Shown: positions 1 to 9,764 of the stretch, in pieces
Numbering within the stretch: the first letter of the stretch is position 1
Layout of the letters: every line of letters starts with the position of its first letter
Origin: an uncultured Lachnospiraceae bacterium
GTDB taxonomy: Bacteria; Bacillota; Clostridia; Lachnospirales; Lachnospiraceae
Direction: 5' to 3'
Length of the DNA stretch: 39,038 nt
NCBI GenBank assembly: GCA_947166195.1
Contig: CAMVDF010000002.1
Coordinates: forward strand, 1-39,038
Translations under genes and position numbers: made by a program
Notes under the pieces: model-generated
Database searches by the model: none
The model's input: only the letters and a program-made list of their open reading frames with translations
What the model was told of the DNA's origin: nothing

Positions 1-186
1 AAGCGCAAGTCCCTTGTCCTCACGCAGCATCCCTGCCATGGCATCTTCATCATCCCCCACATAGAGCGCCCTTGCACCACGCTCAAAATGATACCAGCGC
101 AAAAGCCCCGTTGGAAGCTCTTTCACAAGCTCACGGCCTTTCCTTTTATTCTCTTCTTCCGCTTTAAATTTATCGTACTTTTCCAT
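1..186 (-). CDS. N-terminal 62 aa of a CDS truncated by the window edge (MEKYDKFKAEEENKRKGRELVKELPTGLLRWYHFERGARALYVGDDEDAMAGMLREDKGLAL...)
   Basis: Open minus-strand frame from ATG at 186 to the window start with no stop; product not identifiable from this fragment. Confidence 0.6.
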   Translation of the reverse strand, partial: MEKYDKFKAEEENKRKGRELVKELPTGLLRWYHFERGARALYVGDDEDAMAGMLREDKGLAL

Positions 187-197
187 AGTTTTAATTT

Positions 198-268
198 TCA
201 ATCAGGGGGACGGTTCTCTGATTGACTGCTTTTCTTCAAGGTCAATCAGAGAACCGTCCCCTGATTGA
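198..268. repeat. REP/MITE-like inverted repeat, arms TCAATCAGGGGGACGGTTCTCTGATTGAC / GTCAATCAGAGAACCGTCCCCTGATTGA
   Basis: 28-29 nt arms complementary except one bulged G, separated by 14 nt; each arm is itself a TCAATCAG...CTGATTGA hairpin. Confidence 0.85.
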
Positions 269-271
269 CTT

Positions 272-2881
272 TCACATCAATGTCCTCTTCAGATATTCAT
301 GCGTCTTCACTCCGCAGGTACCGTCAAGGTTTGCGGCCAGTGTCTCAAGTTCTTTTTTCTGTCTTTCCTTCACACCCTCGTAACCGTCACGCGCAAATAC
401 ATCCAGAAAGTTTTCCAGCGGGAAAAGCCTTGACTCATCCATCCTGAAATAATCATAGGTATCGCCCTTAAAAAATCCGGCGTCCTTCGGAACCAGCTTT
501 TCAAACAGATCCGAAGGTATCTCAGGCACAAACTCCTCATAGCTTCCGTCGTTTAAGTCTATCACCGCAACGTGAAGATCCCGCATCCTCTGGAGTACAT
601 ATCTGTCGGTTCCCAGAAGGCATCCGGCACCGATAACCGATGAAAACTTCAGCTCATAACCGATGCCCTTTTCCTGTGTGCCATCAAAAAATCCCTCCGC
701 CAGATACGATATCTTTCCGGTCTCCTTGTTCATCTTCATCATGTGCGGATTTCTGTATGGGAAGATGATCATATCATCTCCCAGCTCATAAACACTTCCG
801 GTACCACCGATCGGGTCTCCCATATCATCATGCACAAAATCATAATCCTCCGGCATCGTATACAGTCTCCACTTATCCATATCGGACAATGCATCATATG
901 GCGCAAGGTAAAGATCAGCACTTCCTCCGGCACCTACCCAAAGCCCTTCCTTTGAGGCGCCCTTCAGAACAAAGTGAAGCTCATCGGTAAATTCCGGCTT
1001 CCCAAGGTACAGTATCTCGTACTTTCCGGTCCCCGGTTCAAGCTTCAGTATCCTGTTGCAGACACCTGTAGAATACCAGATCAGATCGTTATAGGCCGCA
1101 CCTCCGAGGAACAGCCCTATATAGTTCGGTCTTGCAACACCGTCGTGAAGCTCGGCGAGACTCTCCTGATGATACATCCATTTCTGCCTGTCAGGAATAT
1201 ATTCCATGATCAGATATTTGTTGTTTGCAGGAAGGAAAAACAGTGATTTCCTCGATGGCAACGGTATCCCAATCCCCGCAAATCTCACATCATAGTTTCT
1301 CCCTATCGCGCCAAGCCTTGACACTGTCCCCATCACCGGATCAAAGCATACCGCATCATCCGCAAAATAAGGTGCCATGTAAAGCTTCTCCCCGGCTCTG
1401 ACAAGACCATACAAAGAACAGGTCCAGTCAGTCACATCCGGTATGCTTCCTTCAAATTTTAAGGGAAAGCTCAGATTTGAAAGATTCACCGAAAAGATCG
1501 CGTTCATATTATACGGCTTCAGGTAGAGGCGTCCACGAACGCACTCTATACCGTTAAGCTGAAGCACCCTCCTGTCATCATGCGAAACAGGCTCCCTGAC
1601 CGTATTGTTAAAAATAAACACCGGCTTTCCCGCCGCCGCAAAAAGGTTGATGACTGAGCTCCCGGACGATCCGATATATCCATCGGCGATCGCTACAGTA
1701 TCCGAGATATCAGGCGTGGTATCAAACACACCGATCCCTTCATCGGAGAACCTTTTCTTCAGATTTCCGTAGCTTTCAAGCAGATCCGGCCTCATAGCCC
1801 TCATGGTAGATTCAAGCAAAGGATGCGGTCTCCATATCACAGCAAGCCTGTCATCGTTCTTTATGAGATCAAAAAAATACGACAGCTTCCCAATAACGGC
1901 CTCATTTGAATGAAGCAGATCATTTATGGACGTATTGAGCATCAGGATACGCCTGTCACCCAGGACATCCCTCCACTCCTGTGGCATTCCTGCACCCCTT
2001 TGACACTTATTTATTATCATATCAAACTTTGATGAACCAAAGGGCAGTATCTTATCATAATAAGACCTCCCTTTGCAGCACTTCTTTGCGTCCTCGCTCT
2101 GAAACACCGCGTAGTCCATGTTTTCATACACAGGAAAATCAAGATGCCCGTCCTCAATGAATCCGGCAGTAACATAGTAGGGAGCATAGACAAGCTTATC
2201 CACATATTTTTTTAACTCCCTTGAATAGTAATCAGGATGCACCGTAGTCACCAGATTGCTGTCATCGTACGGATAATGGGTGTAGGCGATATCTATAGAT
2301 CCGTCCCTGTGATCAAATCTGTTGAAGGGTATGGGATCCTCATCCTTTGGAAACCTCGCCCCGTCATAGCGTGAGACCATCTCGTTTTTTTCACGGTCAA
2401 ATTCAAAATACGGGATCGGCACCAGGTACGCATCACACTCAGGATCCTCCCTTGCCGCAAGATAGAAGCTTTCCAGCGAATCCCACATCTCCGCCTTGTA
2501 CGGAAAAAAAGCTATCTTCAGACGCGGGCGGATCTCCTCTATCGCTTCCGCAGCTTCATCCACAATGACGTCCAGCCTTTCAGCCATGCTTTCTATACCG
2601 CCTTCCGGCTCTGTGCCTGCATCCTGCACCCACTCGTCCGAGGGTTCATTTCCTGAAATCCGGAAAACAAGCTCACAGTATTCCTCAAGCCTGTGAACCG
2701 TCTCTTCAAATCCCGAAGCATCCTCCTTTTCCAGACTCTCGCCGATCTTTATGGCGCACTGCTGGCACATATTGCAAAGTTCTGTCTTTTCTTTAATGCT
2801 TCCTGTTTTTATTATGGCCTCATGCGCCTCGTGCATCGAATCACACAGGGCTATCAGGGCCTTCTTTTCATTTCTGTACAT
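272..2881 (-). CDS. CDP-glycerol glycerophosphotransferase-like GT-B domain with a C-terminal beta-propeller-like domain
   Basis: 869 aa; central KIAFFPYKAEMWDSLES..., VIWRPHPLLE..., ADGYIGSSGSSVINLFAAAGKPVFIFNN resembles the TagB/TagF fold; C-terminal ~400 aa has recurring propeller-like strands (GEKLYMAPYFADDAVCFDPVMGTV, YNDLIWYSTGVCNRILKLEPGTGKYEIL, GDDMIIFPYRNPHMMKMNKETGKI). Confidence 0.7.
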   Translation of the reverse strand: MYRNEKKALIALCDSMHEAHEAIIKTGSIKEKTELCNMCQQCAIKIGESLEKEDASGFEETVHRLEEYCELVFRISGNEPSDEWVQDAGTEPEGGIESMAERLDVIVDEAAEAIEEIRPRLKIAFFPYKAEMWDSLESFYLAAREDPECDAYLVPIPYFEFDREKNEMVSRYDGARFPKDEDPIPFNRFDHRDGSIDIAYTHYPYDDSNLVTTVHPDYYSRELKKYVDKLVYAPYYVTAGFIEDGHLDFPVYENMDYAVFQSEDAKKCCKGRSYYDKILPFGSSKFDMIINKCQRGAGMPQEWRDVLGDRRILMLNTSINDLLHSNEAVIGKLSYFFDLIKNDDRLAVIWRPHPLLESTMRAMRPDLLESYGNLKKRFSDEGIGVFDTTPDISDTVAIADGYIGSSGSSVINLFAAAGKPVFIFNNTVREPVSHDDRRVLQLNGIECVRGRLYLKPYNMNAIFSVNLSNLSFPLKFEGSIPDVTDWTCSLYGLVRAGEKLYMAPYFADDAVCFDPVMGTVSRLGAIGRNYDVRFAGIGIPLPSRKSLFFLPANNKYLIMEYIPDRQKWMYHQESLAELHDGVARPNYIGLFLGGAAYNDLIWYSTGVCNRILKLEPGTGKYEILYLGKPEFTDELHFVLKGASKEGLWVGAGGSADLYLAPYDALSDMDKWRLYTMPEDYDFVHDDMGDPIGGTGSVYELGDDMIIFPYRNPHMMKMNKETGKISYLAEGFFDGTQEKGIGYELKFSSVIGAGCLLGTDRYVLQRMRDLHVAVIDLNDGSYEEFVPEIPSDLFEKLVPKDAGFFKGDTYDYFRMDESRLFPLENFLDVFARDGYEGVKERQKKELETLAANLDGTCGVKTHEYLKRTLM

Positions 2882-3128
2882 TTGCGCTCCCGTAAAACAA
2901 AATACGAATCTGATGATTTCCTCCGGTCAACACCTCACAGCCATATGCTTTTGCCAGTCTGACAACTTCATTTACCTTTTGTCCATCATTTCAACAGGTC
3001 AGCCAGATACTTCATTATGCCGTCAGATCCTTCTTTAGCTTCATAAACTTTTCATAATCCCACATATTACGATTTAGTTCGTATTTACCTCATTTACCGG
3101 ATTTCCAACTGACCGGGAGCCGGAATCA

Positions 3129-4241
3129 TTATTCTATCAGTCCACAAGTTCTTCTCCTATAGATAGCCGCTATCCCACCTCCACAATCAAGATTTCCGAA
3201 TTTTAAGACATCCAGGTCATACTTTTCACCGATCATCTGAAGTGTCCGTTTTGTAAAACCGTTTATATGCTCATGAACGCTCATATTGCCGGTTGCAAAC
3301 TCACACGGAAGCTCAAGATAAAACAAGGTATGATCATTCATGAGTGAACGAATATTACATATGATTTCACCGGGATCGGATACATGCTCCAAAACATGGC
3401 AATTCATTATGAGATCCCAATCGAATTGCATGGCATTTTCCAGATTGTCTATGGCTTTTACTCCATCTATAGGCGCATTCCCGGATACTTCATACACATA
3501 GCGTTCACTATGATCCCACTCTTTAGGAATATATTGTCCACGATCTCCTCCATAATCCAAAATCGCCTTTGGCACGTGGTCAATAATATCGTGGCAAAAA
3601 GCAAAAGCATCTCTTCTTCTCTTTTCCGTAGCCTCTTCCCCAAACAACAATTCATTATCATACCAGGGTTCATAAATCTTTCTTTGCTTTGAATATTCCT
3701 CTCCCCTGTAGCCACTGTATAAACGTCCGAATTCTTCCTCGGTCGGTCTGTACGAGGAAAACGACACCTCACAATTCCTGCAATGAACCCAATCTGTTTC
3801 CGGAGCGTTTCCCAAGAACATCCTTTCCTGCAAGAAAGGAACAAAGCCGGATCTGACAGATACCGTTTCGTTGCAGCCACACAAAATACACCTGCTGCCA
3901 CTTTTTTCCCAAAAAGGATAATCAGCATAAACCTTCATATCATCTGCAATATCCTCAATAATCTGCGGCCAGAAAACAAATGATATGATCACAGAATATG
4001 TTTTATATGAATTCAACTTAAAAGGAGGTATTACTTTGATCCCGCAAAAACCTGTCTTTTCATATTCTTCTGCTCGTCTGTCAACAAATGCTTCTACCTG
4101 TCCTCCAGCTTTTTGAATACGATCATACAGATGTTTTCCGGAATTTTTGCAGCCATATATGATCACCTTTTCATCAAATATGTCCGGATTAAACGTTCCA
4201 TTTCTATCAGTATATAAATGTTCCACTTCTGTTATCTTCAA
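3129..4241 (-). CDS. SAM-dependent methyltransferase with N-terminal Rossmann-like module and CxxC zinc-binding-like insert
   Basis: N-term VIIYGCKNSGKHLYDRIQKAGGQVEAFVDRR; CILCGC...CRNC; C-term AILDYGGDRGQY...NCHVLEHVSDPGEI. Confidence 0.75.
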   Translation of the reverse strand: MKITEVEHLYTDRNGTFNPDIFDEKVIIYGCKNSGKHLYDRIQKAGGQVEAFVDRRAEEYEKTGFCGIKVIPPFKLNSYKTYSVIISFVFWPQIIEDIADDMKVYADYPFWEKSGSRCILCGCNETVSVRSGFVPFLQERMFLGNAPETDWVHCRNCEVSFSSYRPTEEEFGRLYSGYRGEEYSKQRKIYEPWYDNELLFGEEATEKRRRDAFAFCHDIIDHVPKAILDYGGDRGQYIPKEWDHSERYVYEVSGNAPIDGVKAIDNLENAMQFDWDLIMNCHVLEHVSDPGEIICNIRSLMNDHTLFYLELPCEFATGNMSVHEHINGFTKRTLQMIGEKYDLDVLKFGNLDCGGGIAAIYRRRTCGLIE

Positions 4242-4272
4242 CTTATCACACCTCAGTCATTTCAACGCTTTT

Positions 4273-5577
4273 TTATATAAGATCCGGGTAAAAAACTATA
4301 TCCCGGAAAGACTTCGCCCTAAGTTTTTCTTCGATCCCTGCATTATTTTTTACTGCTATAATACATAGCACCGACCCTCCAAAATTGATGTCATCAATAC
4401 TTCGTACAGGAATATCAAAAAGTGTGTCCGGATTATTCTCAGGATCCGAAACCACAAAGCAATCCACCAGCAGTTCAAGTCTCTCCCTGTGAAGCATCGC
4501 ATACAATGCCCTGGCATAATTTCCCGCGCCATAGATGATGATCCTGTCATGATCTCCTATGCCTGACAGCAGCCTGTTCAGCTTTTCTGATTCTCTTTTT
4601 GCCGCAAATTCCGGATTCGCCAGGATATCAAAAAGCTGCGGCTTCAGGCCGTCATCTATCAGTCCCAGGTCAAAACCCGGTTTTTCAAAAAGTTCAAGCA
4701 TCACCTTTCGAAGCCTCACTGCTACCTGCTCCCTCAGTTCATCGCTGACCCTGTGAAAAGCAAAGAGAGTCGTCACGATCATCATATAGTAGCAGTATTT
4801 ATAATAAGAACGCCCCCTGTCTCCCATCCTCTCAAGCTTCTTTTCAACAAACTCATACTCACCCAGTTCCGCAAAAGGCAGTCTTTTATTAAAAAAAGAA
4901 GCAGCAGGATTATCAAAACGATAATGATAAAACGCCTCCGGTAAAAAGAATATCTTTTCAGCACAGACCATAGTCTGGAACCAGAATCCGTTATCCTGAT
5001 ATGCAGCCCCGGGAGTTTCATTGTGAACGATCCCGTTCTCCCTGAGGAATCCAACCCTGTAGAGGGAAGTCCACGTGTAGTTCATGTACCTCATGATACA
5101 CGGCTCGCTATCCACATTTACATTTCTGCCATAAACATCCGGAAAATCAAATTCATTCAGAGAATAATAACGAACGATCCTGTGCCCGTCCTTTGCTGTG
5201 TAAAAGATATGATAATCAGATTTGACGATATCCGATCCGTTTTCCTCAATGACCTCATATAACCTTTCATACATACCGGGAGAGATGAAGTCATCGCTTT
5301 CAACTATGGCCGCATACGGAGCCTTTGCAAGCTCCATGCCGACATTGATGGCCTTGCCGTAGCCTTCATTCTTCTTGTGCACCACATGCACTCTGTCATC
5401 TCTTGAAGCATACTCATCCAGTATACGCCCGGAGCCATCAGTCGATCCGTCATCTATACAGATGATCTCTATGTCCTCCAGGGTCTGCCCGACAATGCTG
5501 TCCATGCACTCCCGCAGATATTTTTCAACATTATAAACCGGAACGATCACTGATACTTTTGGCATGATATCAACCAT
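4273..5577 (-). CDS. GT2-family glycosyltransferase with C-terminal Rossmann-like module
   Basis: VSVIVPVYNVEKYLRECMDSIVGQTLEDIEIICIDDGSTDGS; C-term RIIIYGAGNYARALYAMLHRERLELLVDCFVVSD. Start may be the internal Met at 5565. Confidence 0.9.
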   Translation of the reverse strand: MVDIMPKVSVIVPVYNVEKYLRECMDSIVGQTLEDIEIICIDDGSTDGSGRILDEYASRDDRVHVVHKKNEGYGKAINVGMELAKAPYAAIVESDDFISPGMYERLYEVIEENGSDIVKSDYHIFYTAKDGHRIVRYYSLNEFDFPDVYGRNVNVDSEPCIMRYMNYTWTSLYRVGFLRENGIVHNETPGAAYQDNGFWFQTMVCAEKIFFLPEAFYHYRFDNPAASFFNKRLPFAELGEYEFVEKKLERMGDRGRSYYKYCYYMMIVTTLFAFHRVSDELREQVAVRLRKVMLELFEKPGFDLGLIDDGLKPQLFDILANPEFAAKRESEKLNRLLSGIGDHDRIIIYGAGNYARALYAMLHRERLELLVDCFVVSDPENNPDTLFDIPVRSIDDINFGGSVLCIIAVKNNAGIEEKLRAKSFRDIVFYPDLI

Positions 5578-5587
5578 CTACTTTGTT

Positions 5588-6538
5588 TTATTCTGTTTGC
5601 TTCTTTTTCTTATTGTACTTAGCCGCAAGATCCTGAACTTCTTCTATCGTAAAACCGGTTCCTTCAGATACCTGATTTTCTGAAACTCCGGATCTTAAAA
5701 GCTTTATGACTATCTCTTCCTTTTCAGACCTTGACTTGTCTTGCTGCTTCCTTCTTTCGTCTTCTACTGCTTCTTTTTGCCTTTCATCATACCATCTCTC
5801 TATCTTTGTCATGCTTAACCTCCCGATAATCCTTTCAATATCCCGATTCGATATTATCTTGTCAGCAAATACCAAAAGACCGCTTTCAACCTTCCTAAGT
5901 TGCTCATCATCTTTAATTGTTTCAGCAATGTCAATTGCCTCGCTTACTGCCTCCCGCTGTGCCTTGCGTCCCCTGTATGTCAACGGATAAATAACGAGTT
6001 TCATTTGATCCTCTTCCGTTAATGGAATATCCTGGTCAATCTTTTCCGTAATCTGCTTCCGTATCAAGACGGGATTCAGTTCTGTTAGAAATGCCTCCTC
6101 CAGTCTCAATGCAAACCCACCCATATCCAATATCGGATTCGTGGCTCCTCTTTCGATATCTGCGGTATAAATGATAATCAGCCGCAGTGGACGAAACTCA
6201 CCATACTCATTATAAACTCTCTTAGATACCTGTGCAATGTAGCCAAGATACTTGACCTTGTTCTTTTCAGAATATTTGCTTTCGTAGTCAATTATCGCAA
6301 GAGATCCGTCCTCCATCTCGAAAAGATTGTCCAGTCGAAGCTCTTTAGCCTCGATTGTTGGCAGATTAGTCGGTCTGACTCCCACTATTTTGGAATTCTT
6401 TATTCCATAGACCTCAAGTGAACCTCCCTTAAGACTCTCTCCGAATCGTTTTGAAGAAATGTCCTTGTTTTGATAGGCCACTCTTGTGCCATCTCTCCTG
6501 TATCTGGCAATTTCCCCGATTTGCTCTTTTTTCTGCAT
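5588..6538 (-). CDS. Rpn/PD-(D/E)XK nuclease family (transposase-associated nuclease-like) protein
   Basis: LDNLFEMEDGSLAIIDYESKYSEKNKVKYLGYIAQVSKRVY resembles a PD-(D/E)XK core (D...E-x-K), with a charged C-terminal tail; start supported by AAGGAGG-N6-ATG. Confidence 0.6.
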   Translation of the reverse strand: MQKKEQIGEIARYRRDGTRVAYQNKDISSKRFGESLKGGSLEVYGIKNSKIVGVRPTNLPTIEAKELRLDNLFEMEDGSLAIIDYESKYSEKNKVKYLGYIAQVSKRVYNEYGEFRPLRLIIIYTADIERGATNPILDMGGFALRLEEAFLTELNPVLIRKQITEKIDQDIPLTEEDQMKLVIYPLTYRGRKAQREAVSEAIDIAETIKDDEQLRKVESGLLVFADKIISNRDIERIIGRLSMTKIERWYDERQKEAVEDERRKQQDKSRSEKEEIVIKLLRSGVSENQVSEGTGFTIEEVQDLAAKYNKKKKQTE

Positions 6539-6544
6539 CTGATA

Positions 6545-6578
6545 CCTCCTTGTGTATTATTGATAAATACACAGGAGG
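6545..6578 (-). promoter_or_regulatory. RBS-sequestering hairpin in the 5' UTR of the Rpn/PD-(D/E)XK gene
   Basis: Minus-strand CCTCCTGTGTATT-TATCAAT-AATACACAAGGAGG-TATCAG-ATG: 13 bp with one bulged A; the right arm contains the Shine-Dalgarno. Confidence 0.8.
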
Positions 6579-6888
6579 ATGCTGATAATAATGAATAACG
6601 CAAAACAAAGAAATGTTGCTATTGTCTGTACATCTAGGTTCTAATTCTATAATATTTGGATTATTTAAGCGAATCGCTCTGACATCCTGATGCGTATTTA
6701 TCTGAAATATTTACAGATATACTATCAGATTCGAATCACCAATGCAATAGCTTTTTCTTTTGTAAATTCCTATTGGTGTTTTATATCATGCACACGCTCA
6801 CCCTAAAGCCAATTCGACCGTACTCATTCAGGCATCTGCTTATATAAGATAACAATCTTTAATTACTCTCATGCATATGACAAAAACC

Positions 6889-8178
6889 TCAGAACAATAT
6901 AGAAAAGTCATCCGAATAAATATCCTCATCATTCCAATCCTTGAGAATAGTGGCTTTCAATTCGTTAACAAGTCTTTTTGACAGGCACATGAAAAGGCCC
7001 GGGTTATCCGATCTGTCAATCTCTCCTATCGCTGATACCGGAAGGCCGCAATGAACTCTTTTGTTGTTCTTCATTGAAGAGACTACAAATCCTTCTATCT
7101 TTTTATCTAACCCTTCGTTCCTCAAAAATGTCACATACCGTTTTCCAATACGACCGGCACCATAAAGATATATTTTGTTGTGACTATCAAAGAAATCCCT
7201 TATCTTGTTTCTAATTCCACAGATATAATCGTTTGCTTCTTCTCTTGATATCTTCAGTATCTCCTCGACTTCACAAACATCCATATCTGCAATCTTTGAA
7301 ATCTCTACAGGATGTCTGTAAAACACCTCGGGTGTGAAGATCCCGTCTGCAATATAACCGATCAGTACATTTCTGTTGAAATGTACATTGATATCATAAT
7401 AACTCTCTATGATCTTTTTTTTATCGTATAAATCCGGAAGCTTTTCAATAGCTTTGGGCCAATAATCAAAAAGGACTGTAAATATATCGTTCCTCCAGGT
7501 ATTTCTCAACGAAAGGGCAGAGTTTTCAACCCCTCCATTCTGTGTAATAATTACATATGCGTGAAAATCCGAAATCTCGAGTGCCCTCTCAGCATAAAAG
7601 CACACGTGGGAATAATTTACCGTTTCAGTTGTAACATACCTCGCTATCATCCCCTCTATATTCGCTGAATCCAATACAGTCTCTCTCCTTACCAAGGTTG
7701 CACCAAAGAGGGTGATTATCCAGGACATATACTCAAAATAATCTTTTGGATTTGTGTACTCCCTTCCTGAATCGAGCAGCTTGAACGAATTTGAAATAGT
7801 TACATAATCGTATTGCCCCTTTGATAGATACACCATCAACTCATTTAAAACATTTTCCCTAATACGGATCCTGTCTCCACACACCCACACATAATCATAG
7901 CGGGAATCCTTACATAAATCCCTGTATATTAAAAACACCTTGTAATTCCCATGCATGGTAGAAGGCAATGACGCAACCTCACCGGAAACATCCCGATAAT
8001 AAACAGCACATGATCCATCGTAGTCATCTACAATGGCATGTGTATCATCATTCCCTGAATCATATATATATATATCTATCCCATATCCCGCATATTGATC
8101 AGCGTATTCACATAGTAGTTCCTTAATAAGGTCTCTGTGGTTGAATGTTGGGATGCACATGGCGATTCTGCTATTCAT
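6889..8178 (-). CDS. GT2-like glycosyltransferase with C-terminal Rossmann-like module
   Basis: [26 protein letters not shown]...; C-term [34 protein letters not shown]; 8-bp overlap with the preceding gene. Confidence 0.8.
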   Translation of the reverse strand: MNSRIAMCIPTFNHRDLIKELLCEYADQYAGYGIDIYIYDSGNDDTHAIVDDYDGSCAVYYRDVSGEVASLPSTMHGNYKVFLIYRDLCKDSRYDYVWVCGDRIRIRENVLNELMVYLSKGQYDYVTISNSFKLLDSGREYTNPKDYFEYMSWIITLFGATLVRRETVLDSANIEGMIARYVTTETVNYSHVCFYAERALEISDFHAYVIITQNGGVENSALSLRNTWRNDIFTVLFDYWPKAIEKLPDLYDKKKIIESYYDINVHFNRNVLIGYIADGIFTPEVFYRHPVEISKIADMDVCEVEEILKISREEANDYICGIRNKIRDFFDSHNKIYLYGAGRIGKRYVTFLRNEGLDKKIEGFVVSSMKNNKRVHCGLPVSAIGEIDRSDNPGLFMCLSKRLVNELKATILKDWNDEDIYSDDFSILF

Positions 8179-9100
8179 GAAATCTCCTCATAAACTTTTC
8201 CGGCTGGTAGAATAGTTCCAAATTATCCTCTATCATTTCTACCGGCCAATCCCACCAACTGATTTCAAGCATCTTTTTTCTGTCTTCCTCATTAAACCTA
8301 TATCTGATCAACTTTGCCGGTACTCCCCCGACTATGGCATAATCATCCACATCTTTGTTGACAACCGCTCCTGCTGCCAACACTGCCCCATTCCCAATAT
8401 GTACACCGGGAAGTATCACAACATTTGCTCCGATCCAGACATCATTCTCTATGATCACAGGCTTATTATCCCTCAACGGGCTGTTTTCATAAACAGCATT
8501 ATCATCATACCTGCCGTATTTTTTGCAATACTCATTAATTCTTTTCATTTCTTCAAGCTTATGAAAACTCCTGTGATCCAAAATCGGATGAGTAGTGATA
8601 CATTCCATGGGATGATTATTATAGATTCTTGCCGAACCGCAAATAGAGCAAAACCTCCCGATACTTTCAGCCATCGGAAATGATTCTAACAACTCCCTAT
8701 ATCCGTAGGTATATCTCCCGATCCTGCACCCTCTGTAATCAATATCTTCTCTGTTAAAAAAAAATATATCCCCGGGATAAAAATAATCGGATGGATCGAG
8801 GTCCATATTAACAAGGATTTCATCGATCTCATCCGATGCTTTTCTCATTGAGACAATCAGGTATTCACTATTTTTATCAAAAGTTTTTATATCTGCCACT
8901 GGTTTCTCATTGAACTCAGATATCTCCCCGTGTTTCTTGTCAACATAATGATCAATTGCAACTCCATTGTCCGACAGGACTTCACTTACTATTTTTCCAC
9001 CGGAGCCTATGCCCCAGACGACTATTTCCTTTCTTTGTTTATCAGATAAAATTCTATTTAGATTTCTAGTCAACTCCTGCCTAAATTCTCTTTCGTCCAT
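8171..9100 (-). CDS. Hexapeptide-repeat (LbH/CatB-type) acyltransferase with N-terminal Rossmann-like module
   Basis: N-term [33 protein letters not shown]-term [51 protein letters not shown]. Confidence 0.9.
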   Translation of the reverse strand: MDEREFRQELTRNLNRILSDKQRKEIVVWGIGSGGKIVSEVLSDNGVAIDHYVDKKHGEISEFNEKPVADIKTFDKNSEYLIVSMRKASDEIDEILVNMDLDPSDYFYPGDIFFFNREDIDYRGCRIGRYTYGYRELLESFPMAESIGRFCSICGSARIYNNHPMECITTHPILDHRSFHKLEEMKRINEYCKKYGRYDDNAVYENSPLRDNKPVIIENDVWIGANVVILPGVHIGNGAVLAAGAVVNKDVDDYAIVGGVPAKLIRYRFNEEDRKKMLEISWWDWPVEMIEDNLELFYQPEKFMRRFHE

Positions 9101-9311
9101 TTTATTTTTCTAATACCGTCCTATTACACATTTTGCTTCTATTTCTATAATCGTTAACTTACTGAAATAAAGACACCCAATCTTCTTTTCTGACCACTTT
9201 TAGGTGATCTTTTTCTTTCTTCGACCGCCTCGACGGATCCCCACACAAACGTACAGCTTATAGACAATCTGACGAATGCCTAATCCTGTGAAAGTTGCAA
9301 ATGTCAAGCAA

Positions 9312-9572
9312 AATTTAACATCCAATGGAGATATTCCTATGGACAACAATCTGGCTGAACGTTCTATACGCCCGTTTTCTCTTGGTCGCAAGAAGTGAGT
9401 CAATATCTTCTCAGAGCAGGGTGCCGAGGCCAATTCTGTCCTCTACAGCATCGCGGAAACTGCAAAAGCAAACAACTTACGAGTCTTCGATTACCTTGAG
9501 TACACCCTGTATCAGCTTGTAAAACATGCTAATGACACAGATCGTGATTTCCTCAAGGATCTCTTGCCCTGA
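9312..9572 (+). pseudogene. IS66-family transposase C-terminal remnant
   Basis: Translation LTSNGDIPMDNNLAERSIRPFSLGRKK*VNIFSEQGAEANSVLYSIAETAKANNLRVFDYLEYTLYQLVKHANDTDRDFLKDLLP*, an IS66 transposase C-terminus with an in-frame TGA at 9396-9398 where the family usually has Trp. Confidence 0.85.
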
Positions 9573-9649
9573 TAAGACTACGTCCATGAACATTTCGCAG
9601 TCCGAAAAAAAATCCTAATTCATTTTTCAAAATAAAATCTATAAAAAAG

Positions 9650-9702
9650 CCCACAAAACGGCGTTTTCTACTTTTTCATGGTACCCATGGTTGAGGGCTT
9701 AC
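9650..9702. mobile_element. Probable IS66-type terminal end (right end)
   Basis: Reverse complement begins GTAAGCCCTCAACCATGGGTACC..., resembling the GTAAGC-start termini of IS66 elements, ~130 bp after the transposase remnant. Confidence 0.55.
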
Positions 9703-9764
9703 GATGGTTTAATACGACAGTTACGATATGAATCCATATACATTTTTATAGTTCAGAGTATAAA

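Noticed and set aside
3467-3928. 153-aa minus-strand ORF inside the methyltransferase gene
   Set aside because: Alternative frame of the 3129-4241 CDS; no coherent protein features.
6545-6578. Hairpin upstream of the Rpn-like gene as an intrinsic terminator
   Set aside because: On the minus strand the stem is followed by TATCAGATG, not a T-tract, and it precisely contains the SD, so RBS sequestration fits better.
8068-8080. TATATATATATA microsatellite-like run inside the 6889-8178 GT
   Set aside because: Short, in-frame (encodes DIYIYD) and within a conserved-looking CDS; no evidence of phase variation.
9200-9522. ORF-track entries at 9200-9433 (-) and 9325-9522 (+)
   Set aside because: They overlap the IS66 remnant in wrong frames; the meaningful frame is the interrupted one starting before 9339.
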